Below, one piece after another: positions 47,918 through 58,102 of a stretch of 64,000 nucleotides of DNA. The notes under the pieces were generated by a model. That model searched no databases and had not been told where the DNA came from. It saw only the letters and a list, made by a program, of their open reading frames with translations. Position numbers and translations under genes: made by a program. The stretch comes from Paulinella micropora (Eukaryota > Cercozoa > Imbricatea > Euglyphida > Paulinellidae), in NCBI GenBank assembly GCA_019918135.1, contig WBZZ01003222.1:1-64000 (forward strand), written 5' to 3'. The stretch's first letter is position 1; each line of letters opens with the position of its first letter.

Positions 47918-50155
47918 CTAGGGCGCCGACAGGGACGCCTCCGCACGAAGGAGCAGCTGTCTGCACTGAGTCTCCAGACGTCGTTGGGGTCCTGTGTCTT
48001 CTAACGCATAGCCAGACATCTCAGGCAACGAGCTCTGGTGCACCCCAGCGCTGGTAAGGGCCACCAGGCTTTGTTTCAACTTCAACGCCATACTTTTAAG
48101 AAAGGGTTGCGCGTAGCCCTTGTACACTGCCGCTTCGAGGTCGTTGAATAAAATCACCACGTAGCCGGCCAGCACGCGCCGAGCCTCGCTGCCTTCTAAC
48201 CACGGACGCACATAGGGCCACTCGAAGGGCACGGCGCTCCGCGGTACCTTGGCAAGGATCGACAGGGGCTGATCCGAACGCACCGCGTCGCCCAGTGTGC
48301 CGGAGCAGACCAAGAACGTCCATAGCTTGGGGCACACTCCTTCGGGAGCGTCGCGCCAGTCGCCACCCCAGGCTGTCAGAGCCCGGCGGGCCTTGGCAGC
48401 GCTCAGCCAGAGCCCTCCAAAGTCCTTGGCGCCATAAGCAACCTCGCCCTGCGGCGACCGGAAGCGGCGCAGGATCGAAAACTTCCCCCGCAGCCCTGCC
48501 ATGGGCAGCGCAGGCCCGCGCGCAGGCCACAGCGGCGGGGGCTGGGGGTGGGGCTGGGGGTCTTGTTCTTCGCCGGGCCCCCGATCGGGCAGCCAGAAGC
48601 GCCCGCAGTGCAGCGGCACGCCCGACAAGCACAGGCCGTGCCAGACTAGGCGCTGCAGTTCGAACAGGCCCGGCAGGTCCCGCCACGCTTGTTCTGGCAG
48701 GTAACCCCTTAGCCTGAAGCTGTGGAAAGTGAACTCCTTGGCGCAGATCATGCGGGGGCGTGGCCCCAAGAACAGACGTAGCCAGGACTGGCCCCAGACC
48801 AACAAATGCTGGCGTTGCGGCAGGGACTGGCCCAGCTCTGGATCCGGCCGGGGCCGCAGGGCCAGCGTGAGCCCCAGCTCCAGCGGAGGGCGCGACTCGC
48901 TGCGCCAGAGCTGTTCCAGGACGGCGCCGACGGGATGCTCACCCCCCCCATGCCAGAGCGGGCCGCGGTCAATCAACGTCAAACGGACAGGCGCCAACAG
49001 CCGCAGCGCCTCCAGGTCGGCTGCGCTCGGCTGGGCCCACAGGTCCAGATGGTGCAGTTGTAGCTCTAGGAAAGAAGGGGAAGTGCCTCCGAAGGGCAAG
49101 AGCGTCCGGTGAAGCTGTTCCAAGAAGCCGCGTTCCCACTGGCCAGTTTGTTCATAATCTGGCCGTTCCGATGCACTGTCGGTACAGATGCCCACGCGGA
49201 GAATATAGGATTGTAGCGCTGGGGTGCAGACGCGTTTCCAATCCAGGCCCACGAACTCCTCGCCGAGGCTCCGCAAAAACTCGAGCAGCTCCTGTGGGGG
49301 CAACGCGCCGCCTGCAACGACACGCCGCAGCCTCGGCCAACACACCGACCGCGGCCCCACAGGTAAGACCAGGCCGTCCTCCGGGGCAGTAACCTCATTG
49401 TCATAGTTCGCCGAGACCTCCAACACCTCGAGCGTCGGGGCCAAAAGTTCCAGCCCCTCGCCCCACAGCCGGGGGTCGCCGCATTCCACCAGTCGCAGGC
49501 ACCGCAGGGGCGGCACCGGGCCCGGCTGTGGCCAAAGAGCGCACACCCCTTGCGGCCCAAAGTCCATAAAGTTCAGGCAAAGCTCCTGCAAACCAGGCAG
49601 CAGCACGCGCAGCGCCGCTTCAATCTGCGGCCCGATGGTCGCAACAAAATCTTCTGCACCGAGCTCGTTGTCTAGGTCCAGCGAAAGTGCTACCAGAGGT
49701 CCTACAGCTACGACAGACCAAGCGTTCAAGAATTCTGCCGCCGCATAAACGTCACATTCCATGGACAAGCGCGTGACGTGGCGGAACCACGGCAGAGCTA
49801 GCTGCAACAGACGCCGCTTCCGCGGCAGGATCGGAGTCTGTGTAGGCAAATGATTTCGGCTGTATTGGAGAGTGAGTGACGTGCAAAGCTGGGGATAAAC
49901 CTCGGAGGCAGCCTCCGCCTCCGCCACCACTTCTTCGGACAGATCGGTTGCAGACGTTGCATTGTTCAGGGCCAGGGCCAACCATAGCTGCAGCAGGAGG
50001 TACCCCTCCAACTGCTGCTGCCAAGCCTTCGACGCTTGCCGCAGCGAAACTAGGTCCTGCCGCGCCAGCAGCCCGGCCCCGTGCGAGAAGAAAACTTCTT
50101 GCCAGTCGCTCAGGGCGCTAGGCGCGAACGTACGCTGGCGCTTAGACGGGCGCAT
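47918..50155 (-). CDS. Large F-box-like/LRR protein
   Basis: 745 residues from ATG 50155. A basic start (MRPSKRQRTFAPSAL) is followed by an F-box-like helical segment (LLARQDLVSLRQASKAWQQQ). The body is leucine-rich with irregular LRRs (LLPGLQELCLNFMDFG, PLRCLRLVECGDPRLWG, PTLEVLEVSANYDN, LELQLHHLDLWAQP), and residues about 520-640 are Pro/Gly-rich. It is the most diverged of the three F-box/LRR-type genes here. A substrate adaptor for host ubiquitin ligases is inferred; the F-box call is weaker than for the other two. Confidence 0.6.
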   Translation of the reverse strand: MRPSKRQRTFAPSALSDWQEVFFSHGAGLLARQDLVSLRQASKAWQQQLEGYLLLQLWLALALNNATSATDLSEEVVAEAEAASEVYPQLCTSLTLQYSRNHLPTQTPILPRKRRLLQLALPWFRHVTRLSMECDVYAAAEFLNAWSVVAVGPLVALSLDLDNELGAEDFVATIGPQIEAALRVLLPGLQELCLNFMDFGPQGVCALWPQPGPVPPLRCLRLVECGDPRLWGEGLELLAPTLEVLEVSANYDNEVTAPEDGLVLPVGPRSVCWPRLRRVVAGGALPPQELLEFLRSLGEEFVGLDWKRVCTPALQSYILRVGICTDSASERPDYEQTGQWERGFLEQLHRTLLPFGGTSPSFLELQLHHLDLWAQPSAADLEALRLLAPVRLTLIDRGPLWHGGGEHPVGAVLEQLWRSESRPPLELGLTLALRPRPDPELGQSLPQRQHLLVWGQSWLRLFLGPRPRMICAKEFTFHSFRLRGYLPEQAWRDLPGLFELQRLVWHGLCLSGVPLHCGRFWLPDRGPGEEQDPQPHPQPPPLWPARGPALPMAGLRGKFSILRRFRSPQGEVAYGAKDFGGLWLSAAKARRALTAWGGDWRDAPEGVCPKLWTFLVCSGTLGDAVRSDQPLSILAKVPRSAVPFEWPYVRPWLEGSEARRVLAGYVVILFNDLEAAVYKGYAQPFLKSMALKLKQSLVALTSAGVHQSSLPEMSGYALEDTGPQRRLETQCRQLLLRAEASLSAP

Positions 50156-50269
50156 GCCCAGTAATTTGTCTTTTAAAAATAAAATCCGCCTTGACTAGAA
50201 TACATATTGCTGCTTGGAAATATTTTAATCAGAATATCACGCGTGCTGCTGCAGACGACGGGCTGTGGC

Positions 50270-50700
50270 ACAAAGGGAGGGGGGGTGCGGCGGGGTCAGT
50301 TCCCCCCCCCCCCCTCTTGCACCGGGAAAAACTCCGCCGAGAGCTGGCCAAGAACAGAGAAGCTTAGACATGTTTTTATTTTAACAGTTTTTCTTTTAAT
50401 TAAATCATGTTACCGGGGAAATGCAGCTAAAAAAACTAAAATCTTCTTTTCTCTTTCACAAAGACTCAGAGGGAGAGGGGAGGGAAGCCGGGTTTCCTTA
50501 ACAGATCCCCTTCCCGACGATGACGTCTAGAAGGGGGCGCGCTTCTGCGTCCGCGGCTGGCTATGTTGAGAGCCAGGTGCTTTCTGGGCGCTGCGCCCCC
50601 CGTTCGACTAAGAGCCAGAGCCTTCCAGCGACCCATGGGAAAGGGCAAGAAGTGGTTAGGGGGGGGGGGGGGGCGCCCCCCCCCCTCTCTCGCCCTGCTG
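50270..50700. other. Intergenic gap with hairpins
   Basis: C-run at 50301-50313 and a strong G-run/CGCCCCCCCC hairpin at about 50659-50685, upstream of the gene at 50783. AT-rich sequence (50375-50410) resembles 47660-47720. No gene supported. Confidence 0.45.
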
Positions 50701-50782
50701 CGTTTTTTTTTGTTTCCTTTTTTTTACTCACTATTTTTTTGTAAGTTTATTCCAAAAAAAGACACTTGCGAAAAAAAAGTCC

Positions 50783-52072
50783 ATGGATCCAAGGCCGCCC
50801 AAGCGGGCTAAAACTCACGCCGAGCGCGGGCACGTCTTGCAAATAGAAGAGCATACAGGGGGCACTGTCCTAGCCCCAAGCCTTCTTTCGCTCCGAAGAG
50901 AGCCGAGTGCTAGAGATAATCTGACTGCCGTCAAGCTTGCTAACGTGTTGAGCCTCGCGGCAAAGGGCTTGGGCGTACTGCCGACTCCGTACTTTAGCGT
51001 GGTGTGGACTAAGCTGCACCGTCTGCTGCCTGCGGAATCTCCCCGCACTATCTTCAAAAATAAGACATTGGCTGTTGTCGCACAGTGGTGGTCGCGGGAG
51101 TTGCGGGAGGCTCTGCAGAACGACGACGACCGGGAGCTAAAAGGCTGCTGCTTAATCCAGGCGGCCGACAGCCTAAACCAGACGGCGTCGAAGAAGCCTC
51201 GCTGTTTCACGATCGACAAGTCAAATTCTGTACGTTTGCGAGACAAGGTCTTTGTCGGGGAGGCCTCCTCGTCGCTACGTTTCCTCCGGGGAGAAGAAAT
51301 CGTCCGGATTTCGCGCGAACAACAATTTTCTGCTAAAAGGTTAGCCGCGGAGGTTAAAACCTTTCTGGCTGCACTCTGGATGGTCGTGAATCTCTGGGCT
51401 GACCAGGTCAAAGAGCTGAACGACGTTCCGCGGAGGCTGTCTACTCTGGAAAGAGACAAACAGCTTCTAGAACAAGTGATGACAAGCAGTGAGATACCGG
51501 CCCTGGAGACATCACCGCTGGCCTTCATGGACAGTATTTGCCAAGGAATACTCGCCGCTGTGCGTAAAGGAAACGGGCAAGCTCAGGAAGAAAAATGTGC
51601 TAGGCAGACAACAGCGCTAAATAGGCAGGTAATCTATGCAAAGCACGCCTCCGATCAATGGTGGACTAGAATACATTCAAGAACAGCGTCTAGACTGGAG
51701 TTGTTAAACCAGAAGCAACATGAATGGAACACGCAATTAGAAAGACTTTGTGGCCTAGCGCGTGGGCTAGTGGGCGTGCCGAACCGCCGCTTGACTTCGC
51801 TTACTGACTTTATTTCTGCTTGGGAAAAAGATTGGCAAGATTGGATGCAATTGCCAGCAACAGAGGAGCATCTGCCAGAGTTCAGGTTCGCCATGATCGG
51901 AGAGGAACTAGAAGATCTGAAGAAGAGACAAGACGAGTTGAGCAAAAGCGTCCGAGAGTATGTAAACCCCCCACAACAGCCACCGCAACAAAAGCAAAAA
52001 GGGCGGACGACGCAGCAAGGTTTAGACTTTTTGGTCCAAGCTGCTGTTGAGCGGGGCAGGGAAAAAGATTAG
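50783..52072 (+). CDS. Unknown 429-aa helical protein (MDPxxKRA family)
   Basis: ATG 50783. Starts MDPRPPKRAKTHAERGHVLQ, with an NLS-like PPKRAK, matching the broken gene at 34517. The body is helical and charged (LAAEVKTFLAALWMVVNLWA, RLSTLERDKQLLEQVM). A late coiled-coil segment (ELEDLKKRQDELSKSVREYV) precedes a Pro/Gln-rich linker. No catalytic motif or known fold seen. The frame is intact and long, so it is a real gene. Nuclear location is inferred from the basic start. Confidence 0.65.
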   Translation: MDPRPPKRAKTHAERGHVLQIEEHTGGTVLAPSLLSLRREPSARDNLTAVKLANVLSLAAKGLGVLPTPYFSVVWTKLHRLLPAESPRTIFKNKTLAVVAQWWSRELREALQNDDDRELKGCCLIQAADSLNQTASKKPRCFTIDKSNSVRLRDKVFVGEASSSLRFLRGEEIVRISREQQFSAKRLAAEVKTFLAALWMVVNLWADQVKELNDVPRRLSTLERDKQLLEQVMTSSEIPALETSPLAFMDSICQGILAAVRKGNGQAQEEKCARQTTALNRQVIYAKHASDQWWTRIHSRTASRLELLNQKQHEWNTQLERLCGLARGLVGVPNRRLTSLTDFISAWEKDWQDWMQLPATEEHLPEFRFAMIGEELEDLKKRQDELSKSVREYVNPPQQPPQQKQKGRTTQQGLDFLVQAAVERGREKD

Positions 52073-52471
52073 TATATTTTTCAAGTGATTTTATTAAAAG
52101 AAATATCCGGCCATGGAAATCGACGGCAGCAACAGAATCTTCCGCAGTCCTAGCTTTACGTGCGATTACGCACGATGCATGTAGAACAGGCACCCATACA
52201 CTGGCGCGGCACTGGTATGGCTACCCCAAGTGCCACGAAATTCTGAAGAGGGATTTAGGTTATGAGGACAAGCGCTGCAGACAGAAATAAGACCGCTGTC
52301 GTACGTACCAGTACCATAAACTTTCCACATAACGCAGAGAGGAGCCTCAGTCGCGATTTTGTTGTAGTAGCGCAGGACATACTTCATATCATAACCCTCT
52401 CTCGTGCCGCCTGTACTGTACAATTGGTGCGTAAAAAAGAAGTTTGTGTTCGCGCTGCTTGGCGCAGCAGT

Positions 52472-55400
52472 TTAGAAGAAAATCCATTGATCACTGTTGC
52501 TGTTATAGTTGGAATAAAAGTAGCGGGTCGACGAGAGCCGCAAACTTCGCCAATTAGCGGAGGAGATAGAAGACGAGTAAAAATTATCCGGACAATTTAC
52601 GCCCTGTATAACATAAAAGCGGCTGCCCGCGGCCCCACCATCATTCGCCACGCAGTACGTGCTTGAGGACACTACGCGCAGCCTGACTGTGCCCTCAAAC
52701 CAGTTGAGACACTCTCGAGTGATCCCTTGTGTCTGAATCACATCCCTGTTGTAGCAGGTCGAGCACGGATGACCGAACCCATCACAACCTATACAAGGCG
52801 AAGGGCTCCCACACACACCGCCACAAGTCCAGCCGCTCTTGGTCGGGTCACCTACCGCGCATTCGTTATTATCTACGCACGTGCCGCCACCCGGGCTGCT
52901 GCCGGGCGGGCACGGGCTTCTGGTCGGCGTGTAGGTTCGGCTTGGGGTCTGCGATGGCGAGCGGGTTGGCGTGACGGAAAGGGTCGGCGTGGCCGATCGG
53001 GTCGGCGTGACCGAAATGGTCGGCGTGACCGAAATGGTTGGGGTCGGGGAGGAGCTCCTCGGGGATGACGTGCGGGTTGGCGTCACTGAACTCGTTAGCG
53101 AGACGGAGGCCGAGGCCGAGGCACACCACGTCGGGTGGTAAACTGTGACTTGCAGAACACTGAGGTGCATATTTGCGTTGAAATGGCCGCTAGCGCAACC
53201 CGTCCCAAACGGCCCGCTCGTGGGCAACTTATAAAGCATCATTGGGACGATTATCTTATAGTTCCAGTAGTACTGATAAGGCGTCGCAAGCTCCAGAGCA
53301 TTAGACCGTTTGCAAAGAGGAGTGGTGCCGGTATTGACTCGCCCCTCGTCCAGGTCTACGTTGGTATTGTTGAGATAAGCTACGTAGTACCAGCTGACGC
53401 TATCGTTAGAGCCCGCAATGTATAGTTGTGCTGGGCCCGCGTATTCAAAAAAGGTACTACCTGGTATGGTGGAGCAAATATCCAGCGGGCCGAGCCTGGC
53501 AGCTGTTGTTGAAGACCTTAGGTACAGTGCTTGTCCCATCACGGAACCTGAAACACCCGCCGGCGCATTCAGAATTGTGTGCGGTGTCTTGGTACTTTGA
53601 CAATAGTATATGTTGCTGCTGGCATTGTACGCGTACTGTACAATGTAGTCTTCTGGGAGATAACCGTCATACTTTGTCAGGTTGTCGTTATCCATAGCTA
53701 AATATGCATACATCGGGTTCGTGATCCCAGAAATGCTCCAACCGCTGCTGGGGTTAGTAAAGAAGTTGTTTGCCAAGGTTCCGGTGTTGTCAAAGAACAG
53801 GTTTAGGGCGTAGTTGCTGGCGCAGAACCACGACGGCGTAGCAGAAACGGTGACAGACCTGGTCGGCGTCACTGAGCCTGTAGGCGTCTGAGAGAGGCTC
53901 GCCGTCCTTGAGCTCGTAGGCGTCACCGACGTCGACACTGTGCTGGTACCCGACGCCGAAGCTGATCTGGACACCGACGCCGAAACTGATCTGGACACCG
54001 ACGCCGAGCTGGTCATCGACACCGTGCTGGAAACTGACACTGTGCTGCTCCCCGACACCGAACTAGACACCGACACTGAGCCGGACACTGACGCCGAGCT
54101 GGTCACCGACACTGTGCCGGACACGGACGCTGATCTTGACACCGACGCCGAGCTGGACACCGACACTGAGCTGGACACCGACACTGAGCTGGTCACCGAC
54201 ACTGTGCTGGTCACCGATGCCGAACCGGACACCGACGCTGAGCTGGACACCGACACTGAGCTGGACACCGACGCCGAGCTGGACATCGACACTGAGCTGG
54301 ACGCCGACGCCGAGCTGGACACCGACGCCGAGCTGGACATCGACACTGAGCTGGACACCGACGCTGAGCTGGACACCGACGCCGAGCTGGACACCGACGC
54401 CGAGCTGGACACCGACGCCGAGCTGGACACCGAAACTGAGCTGGACACGGACACCGAGCTGGACGCCGACACTGAGCTGGACGCCGACACTGAGCTGGAC
54501 GCCGACGCCGAGCTGGACACCGACACTGAGCTAGACACCGACGCCGAGCTGGAAGCCGACACTGTGCTGGTCCCCGACACCGTGCTGGAAACCGACACTG
54601 TGCTGGTCCCCGACACCGTGCTGGAAACCGACACTGTGCTGGTCCCCGACGCCGTGCTGGACGCCGACACTGAGCTGGACGCCGACGCCGAGCTGGACAC
54701 GGATACTGAGCTGGACACGGATACTGAGCTGGACACGGATACTGAGCTGGACACCGACGCCGAGCTGGACAGCGACGCCGAGCTAGGCACCGACACTGAG
54801 CTAGACACTGACGCCGAGCTGGACACCGACGCTGTGCTGGACACCGGCACTGAGCTAGACACCGACGCTGTGCTGGACAAGGATGCCGAGCTGGACACCG
54901 ACACTGAGCTAGACACTGACGCCGAGCTGGACACTGACGCCGAGCTGGAGCGCGAAGCTGAGCCAGAGTGGCTCTGCGAAGGCCAGCTGTCTATGCATGC
55001 GCGGGGAGTCTGGGACTTTTGCAATCCAGACCCGCGCGTTAGGCCCTCACAGAGGGCCGAGACGGCTTGTGGGTCCATGGGCGCTACCGTCCAGTTGCTC
55101 AGGTCCTGCACCAGTGCGGGCGCGCCGGACAGAAATCCGTTGGCATCTCGCAGGCTGTCTGGCCTCCACCAAGACAGGTCCGCCCCGAGCAGCGACGCGT
55201 TCGCAAACATGCCGCTGGCGTTCACGACCCGCGATATGTTCCAGCCGGCCAGTCCGGGCAGCGAAGTGGCTCGTGTGCCGCGGAACATGTAGGCCGTATC
55301 TAGTACGCGCGACAGGTCCCAACTAGTGACGTTGGCAAACCTGAGGCACGGCGAGTCGGCAAAGGCCGCGCGCATGTTAGTCAGCGATGCACGCACCCGC

Positions 55401-56002
55401 AGACCCGACACGTCGAAGCACGCGGGCCGCGACAGCCCCGCAAAGCTGAGCGACAGGTCCTGTAAATCAGTCGTGTCCAGTTGGTCCATGGGCGGCAGCC
55501 ACTCCAACGCCGTCTCGCCGTAGAAGTGCTGCCCCGTCTCGGCTGCGAGCCGCAGCCCGCCCCACTGCAGGACCTTGCGCAGGGCTACCCGCCCGCCGCC
55601 ACCATGCTGGGCCCGCCACTCCAAAGTCATTGCCCACGCCGGCAGCCGCCCGCGCACCACCACCAAGAACACACCGCCGTCGGTAAAAGTGTGGGTGCAC
55701 GGCCCCAACAGCGCGCTGCACTGCTGCGCGACCCCTCCGGGCTCCCAGAAAACCTCCCAGACATCGATGGCCGTCGTGCGACGGCGTCGCTGAGCCGTGG
55801 CGGCCCCGTTGGCGCCGGCGGCGGGCAGCGTCCAGTTGTCGCCCGCCGCGCTCACCGACAGCTCCAGCACCAGATCGCCGGGCTCAACCAGAGAAAGATC
55901 ATACGGGCAATATGCATGCAACAGCAGGGGCAGCAAGACGGCTAGCCACGCGCGCGGAAAACTGAGGAAGCCACCCGTGAATACGTGCAAATGCCTCCTC
56001 AT
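52472..56002 (-). CDS. Secreted or surface modular protein with BspA-type repeats and Ser-rich stalk
   Basis: 1176 residues from ATG 56002. A signal peptide ([15 protein letters not shown] near 19-33) is followed by a DUF285/BspA-like LRR block at about 174-317 ([36 protein letters not shown]). Residues about 346-714 are an extreme Ser-rich stalk made of SxSSSxSV hexamers. A second folded domain (about 724-957) with paired Cys and N-glycosylation sites may be lectin-like. A TPTRS/TPSRT linker precedes a Cys-rich EGF-like module ([28 protein letters not shown]) and a C-terminal Asn/Ser-rich domain. No membrane anchor is seen. Likely a virion fibre or extracellular attachment-type protein (inference). 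Confidence 0.75.
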   Translation of the reverse strand: MRRHLHVFTGGFLSFPRAWLAVLLPLLLHAYCPYDLSLVEPGDLVLELSVSAAGDNWTLPAAGANGAATAQRRRRTTAIDVWEVFWEPGGVAQQCSALLGPCTHTFTDGGVFLVVVRGRLPAWAMTLEWRAQHGGGGRVALRKVLQWGGLRLAAETGQHFYGETALEWLPPMDQLDTTDLQDLSLSFAGLSRPACFDVSGLRVRASLTNMRAAFADSPCLRFANVTSWDLSRVLDTAYMFRGTRATSLPGLAGWNISRVVNASGMFANASLLGADLSWWRPDSLRDANGFLSGAPALVQDLSNWTVAPMDPQAVSALCEGLTRGSGLQKSQTPRACIDSWPSQSHSGSASRSSSASVSSSASVSSSVSVSSSASLSSTASVSSSVPVSSTASVSSSASVSSSVSVPSSASLSSSASVSSSVSVSSSVSVSSSVSVSSSASASSSVSASSTASGTSTVSVSSTVSGTSTVSVSSTVSGTSTVSASSSASVSSSVSVSSSASASSSVSASSSVSASSSVSVSSSVSVSSSASVSSSASVSSSASVSSSASVSSSVSMSSSASVSSSASASSSVSMSSSASVSSSVSVSSSASVSGSASVTSTVSVTSSVSVSSSVSVSSSASVSRSASVSGTVSVTSSASVSGSVSVSSSVSGSSTVSVSSTVSMTSSASVSRSVSASVSRSASASGTSTVSTSVTPTSSRTASLSQTPTGSVTPTRSVTVSATPSWFCASNYALNLFFDNTGTLANNFFTNPSSGWSISGITNPMYAYLAMDNDNLTKYDGYLPEDYIVQYAYNASSNIYYCQSTKTPHTILNAPAGVSGSVMGQALYLRSSTTAARLGPLDICSTIPGSTFFEYAGPAQLYIAGSNDSVSWYYVAYLNNTNVDLDEGRVNTGTTPLCKRSNALELATPYQYYWNYKIIVPMMLYKLPTSGPFGTGCASGHFNANMHLSVLQVTVYHPTWCASASASVSLTSSVTPTRTSSPRSSSPTPTISVTPTISVTPTRSATPTLSVTPTRSPSQTPSRTYTPTRSPCPPGSSPGGGTCVDNNECAVGDPTKSGWTCGGVCGSPSPCIGCDGFGHPCSTCYNRDVIQTQGITRECLNWFEGTVRLRVVSSSTYCVANDGGAAGSRFYVIQGVNCPDNFYSSSISSANWRSLRLSSTRYFYSNYNSNSDQWIFF
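53860..54965 (-). repeat. Hexanucleotide-based coding repeat (Ser stalk)
   Basis: More than a hundred imperfect units based on GTGTCCAGCTCGG and variants, read on the minus strand as Ser-Val-Ser-Ser-Ser-Ala. The sixfold period keeps both strands open, producing a spurious plus-strand frame rich in Asp-Thr. Copy number is expected to vary between isolates. Confidence 0.85.
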
Positions 56003-56166
56003 CACCGTGTTTTTTTTTATATAGATATGGCTACTCTCGCTCTCCCCCATCACAACCAACCTACTCACCGCCAGCGCGAGGGGGGGGGGGGGGGATTTAT
56101 ACCAAGGGAGAGAGAGGGCGGGGAGGGGGGAAAGAGCGAGGGAAAAGATTACACCTCCCCCCCCCT

Positions 56167-56272
56167 GTGTGCCGTGATACGGCCGAAACAATGGCAGTGA
56201 TATGGTCGAAAAGGGCACTAATGCCGACATGCTCTTTGGTACTACCTTTTTTGGCCATATCAAGAACAGCTC
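56167..56272. mobile_element. MITE-like inverted-repeat element
   Basis: GTGATACGGCCGAAACAATG, then TGATATGGTCGAAAAGGGCA, and on the right the complement-type CTACCTTTTTTGGCCATATCA. Same family as at 61625-61725, with the doubled left arm in common. Confidence 0.7.
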
Positions 56273-56314
56273 GCAGCGCTAGCGCACAGAGGGGGCTCAA
56301 GTCTCAGAATTCCG

Positions 56315-56551
56315 TTATTTGGGGAAATAAAAATTCCTTGTCACGCTGCGTGTCCGTAAGGTTTCGGCTCGGGTCTGGAGGATAGTACCTCCCACATTAA
56401 GAGTGACGAGTAGACCGCTTGGTTCAGACTGCAGCTCAAAGCCTTTCGTCGCCTGCACGTCTGACGAGTCTCCCCGTGCTTTCCATGTAGCTAACAAGTT
56501 CTCGAAAGCAACAGGATGCATCAACTGCTTGGCGTCCGTGCCGGTAGCCAT
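56315..56551 (-). pseudogene. Truncated BTB/T1-type (KCTD-like) domain
   Basis: ATG 56551, 78 residues. The C-terminal half has LLVTLNVGGTILQTRAETLR, the start signature of BTB_2/T1 tetramerisation domains (xxLNVGGxxFxTxxxTL). About 70 residues needed to complete the domain are missing. The frame ends shortly before the MITE-like element at 56167-56272, so an insertion-linked truncation is likely. A spliced continuation is the alternative. Confidence 0.6.
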
Positions 56552-56815
56552 TGAGAACTGCGTGTTTTTACTTTAAATAAGACAGTCACGTGATGGGTTA
56601 CGCGTGTGCGAGCTCTTGCTTTTGTTGCGGAGAGTGGGGGGCGCCCCCCCCCCCGTCCTCTCTCATCCTGCTTTTTTTTCAGATCTTGTACCAAAATTCT
56701 TTTTTTGGGGGGAAGGAATTTAATAAAAAGAAATCTCTCGTAACAACACTTTTTTTCTTTGTTTCTCTGTCGCTTGGCTGACCCCCCCCCTCCCCCTACC
56801 CAGCCCCCTTTTTTT

Positions 56816-58102
56816 TCAGCGTCGCTGTCTTTTACTAGCGGGCTGCTGCCTTTCCCTCTCCCCCGCACGTTTGCTGCTCGTAGCTTTCTCTTCGGCATTG
56901 GCGACCCAGTCCGTCAGTAGGTGATAATTGTCTGCAATCTCGTGTACCAACCGCAAGGGGTCAATCCTGTCTTCCTCCTCCTCCCCTTGTTCCTCGACCT
57001 CTCCCTGGTTCCTTTTCTTCCCAGCTAAATTCGCGGCACTAAAAAAGGCCATGCGGTAATAGGCATGCTTTACACCTGTGTTCCTGTCCCTAAGACGCAA
57101 ATGGTTACCCCCTGCGGTCTTCTGCCTTTCCAAGCTCGAGCGCAGGCACGTTCCGAAAAACTGGGCAAGCAGGCCTTGGCACGCCTGTACAGATAACGCG
57201 AGCTGCCGGGGGGCGGCCTGCCCCCCGAGCCCCCCACTGCTCTCCCTGCCAGCCCGGGCAAGCGGATTGGGCTCACGTGCTAGGCGGTTCAAAGTGTTTT
57301 GTTTGATGTACAGGTTAGGCCAAAGCGTATGCCCGTTCCGGAACAACAACTCGATCTGCCGTTGATTCGCGGCCACGTTCCCCAAGGAGAAAATTTCGCC
57401 GCCCAGCAGCCTGTACGCAGGCTGCTGCCAAGGGCCCGCCTCCCCTTCCTGCAGCGGTGAGCCTTTCAGCAACAGATTCGCAAGGTTTTCGAGGAAGACG
57501 ACACGACCCGCCAGGTTGCGATCTCTCTGCACGGACAAGGGGGGTGTGGTCTCTTGCAGTTCCGCCCACTGGCTGTGCGCGTATCGCAGCAAGAGATCCT
57601 GTCTCCCCGAATAATGGCACCAGGTGCCCGCCAGGGCCAGCAGTGATTTTTGAGCTTGCACCTTGCACGCCGTCTTATAATCCAGCAGGTGCCTAGCCGA
57701 CGGGTGTCTCAGTAACAATTTTAGGTAGCCCACCCGGTTCAAGGCGTACTGCGCCGAATCACCGTCAAGCAGAGGGGTTCTCCCGGTTTTTACCAGCGGC
57801 GCACCCTCCCCCCCTTTTTCCTCTGCCTCCTCCTCCTCCGCCTCCTCCGCCGCAGCCCCTCCCCTCTCCTGCAGAGCAATTTCTGCGCGCAGCTCGTCGT
57901 CGCTCATGCCCCTGGCCACCTCCTCTAGCTGCTCAATGGCCGACTTCTTGGCCTCCCTCCGCTGTGCCTTGCGTTCGTCGGCTTTGTCGTTCTCCTCGTC
58001 GTGCATCTCCTCCGACACCGGCCCCGGCCAACAGTGCCGGTCGTCTGGCGCGGGGAGCGCGGTGGCCGCAAAATCAACTTTCTCCAGCTTGTCGCACCCC
58101 AT
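56816..58102 (-). CDS. C-terminal part of the second primase/helicase locus (unknown domain)
   Basis: 428 residues from ATG 58102. An acidic, Lys/Glu-rich N-terminal third (ERKAQRREAKKSAIEQLEEV, AEEAEEEEAEEKGGEG) is followed by a helical body (LLDYKTACKVQAQKSLLALA; HSQWAELQETTPPLSVQ) and a basic end. It overlaps the preceding helicase frame by 178 nt. The point where the helicase frame loses sense is a GC-rich hairpin element (58103-58169), so this is probably the displaced 3' part of one gene. A second element lies in frame at 57206-57265. Function unknown. Confidence 0.5.
   Translation of the reverse strand: MGCDKLEKVDFAATALPAPDDRHCWPGPVSEEMHDEENDKADERKAQRREAKKSAIEQLEEVARGMSDDELRAEIALQERGGAAAEEAEEEEAEEKGGEGAPLVKTGRTPLLDGDSAQYALNRVGYLKLLLRHPSARHLLDYKTACKVQAQKSLLALAGTWCHYSGRQDLLLRYAHSQWAELQETTPPLSVQRDRNLAGRVVFLENLANLLLKGSPLQEGEAGPWQQPAYRLLGGEIFSLGNVAANQRQIELLFRNGHTLWPNLYIKQNTLNRLAREPNPLARAGRESSGGLGGQAAPRQLALSVQACQGLLAQFFGTCLRSSLERQKTAGGNHLRLRDRNTGVKHAYYRMAFFSAANLAGKKRNQGEVEEQGEEEEDRIDPLRLVHEIADNYHLLTDWVANAEEKATSSKRAGERERQQPASKRQRR
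57206..57265 (+). mobile_element. GC-rich double-hairpin element, in frame
   Basis: CCGGGGGGCGGCCTGCCCCC, then GAGCCCCCCACTGCTCTCCC, then CCAGCCCGGGCAAGCGG. It is in the opposite orientation to the host gene, which reads it as LARAGRESSGGLGGQAAPRQ with no break in the frame. Confidence 0.75.

Noticed and set aside
53940..55292. Plus-strand 450-codon frame rich in Asp-Thr-Asp, opposite the surface protein
   Set aside because: It is a by-product of the hexanucleotide Ser repeat, which leaves several frames open. It lacks any non-repetitive start and ends in antisense of the LRR block.
56002..56263. N-terminal extension of the surface protein to an earlier ATG
   Set aside because: The extension would translate MITE-like and G-run sequence, and the ATG at 56002 is followed directly by a good signal peptide.
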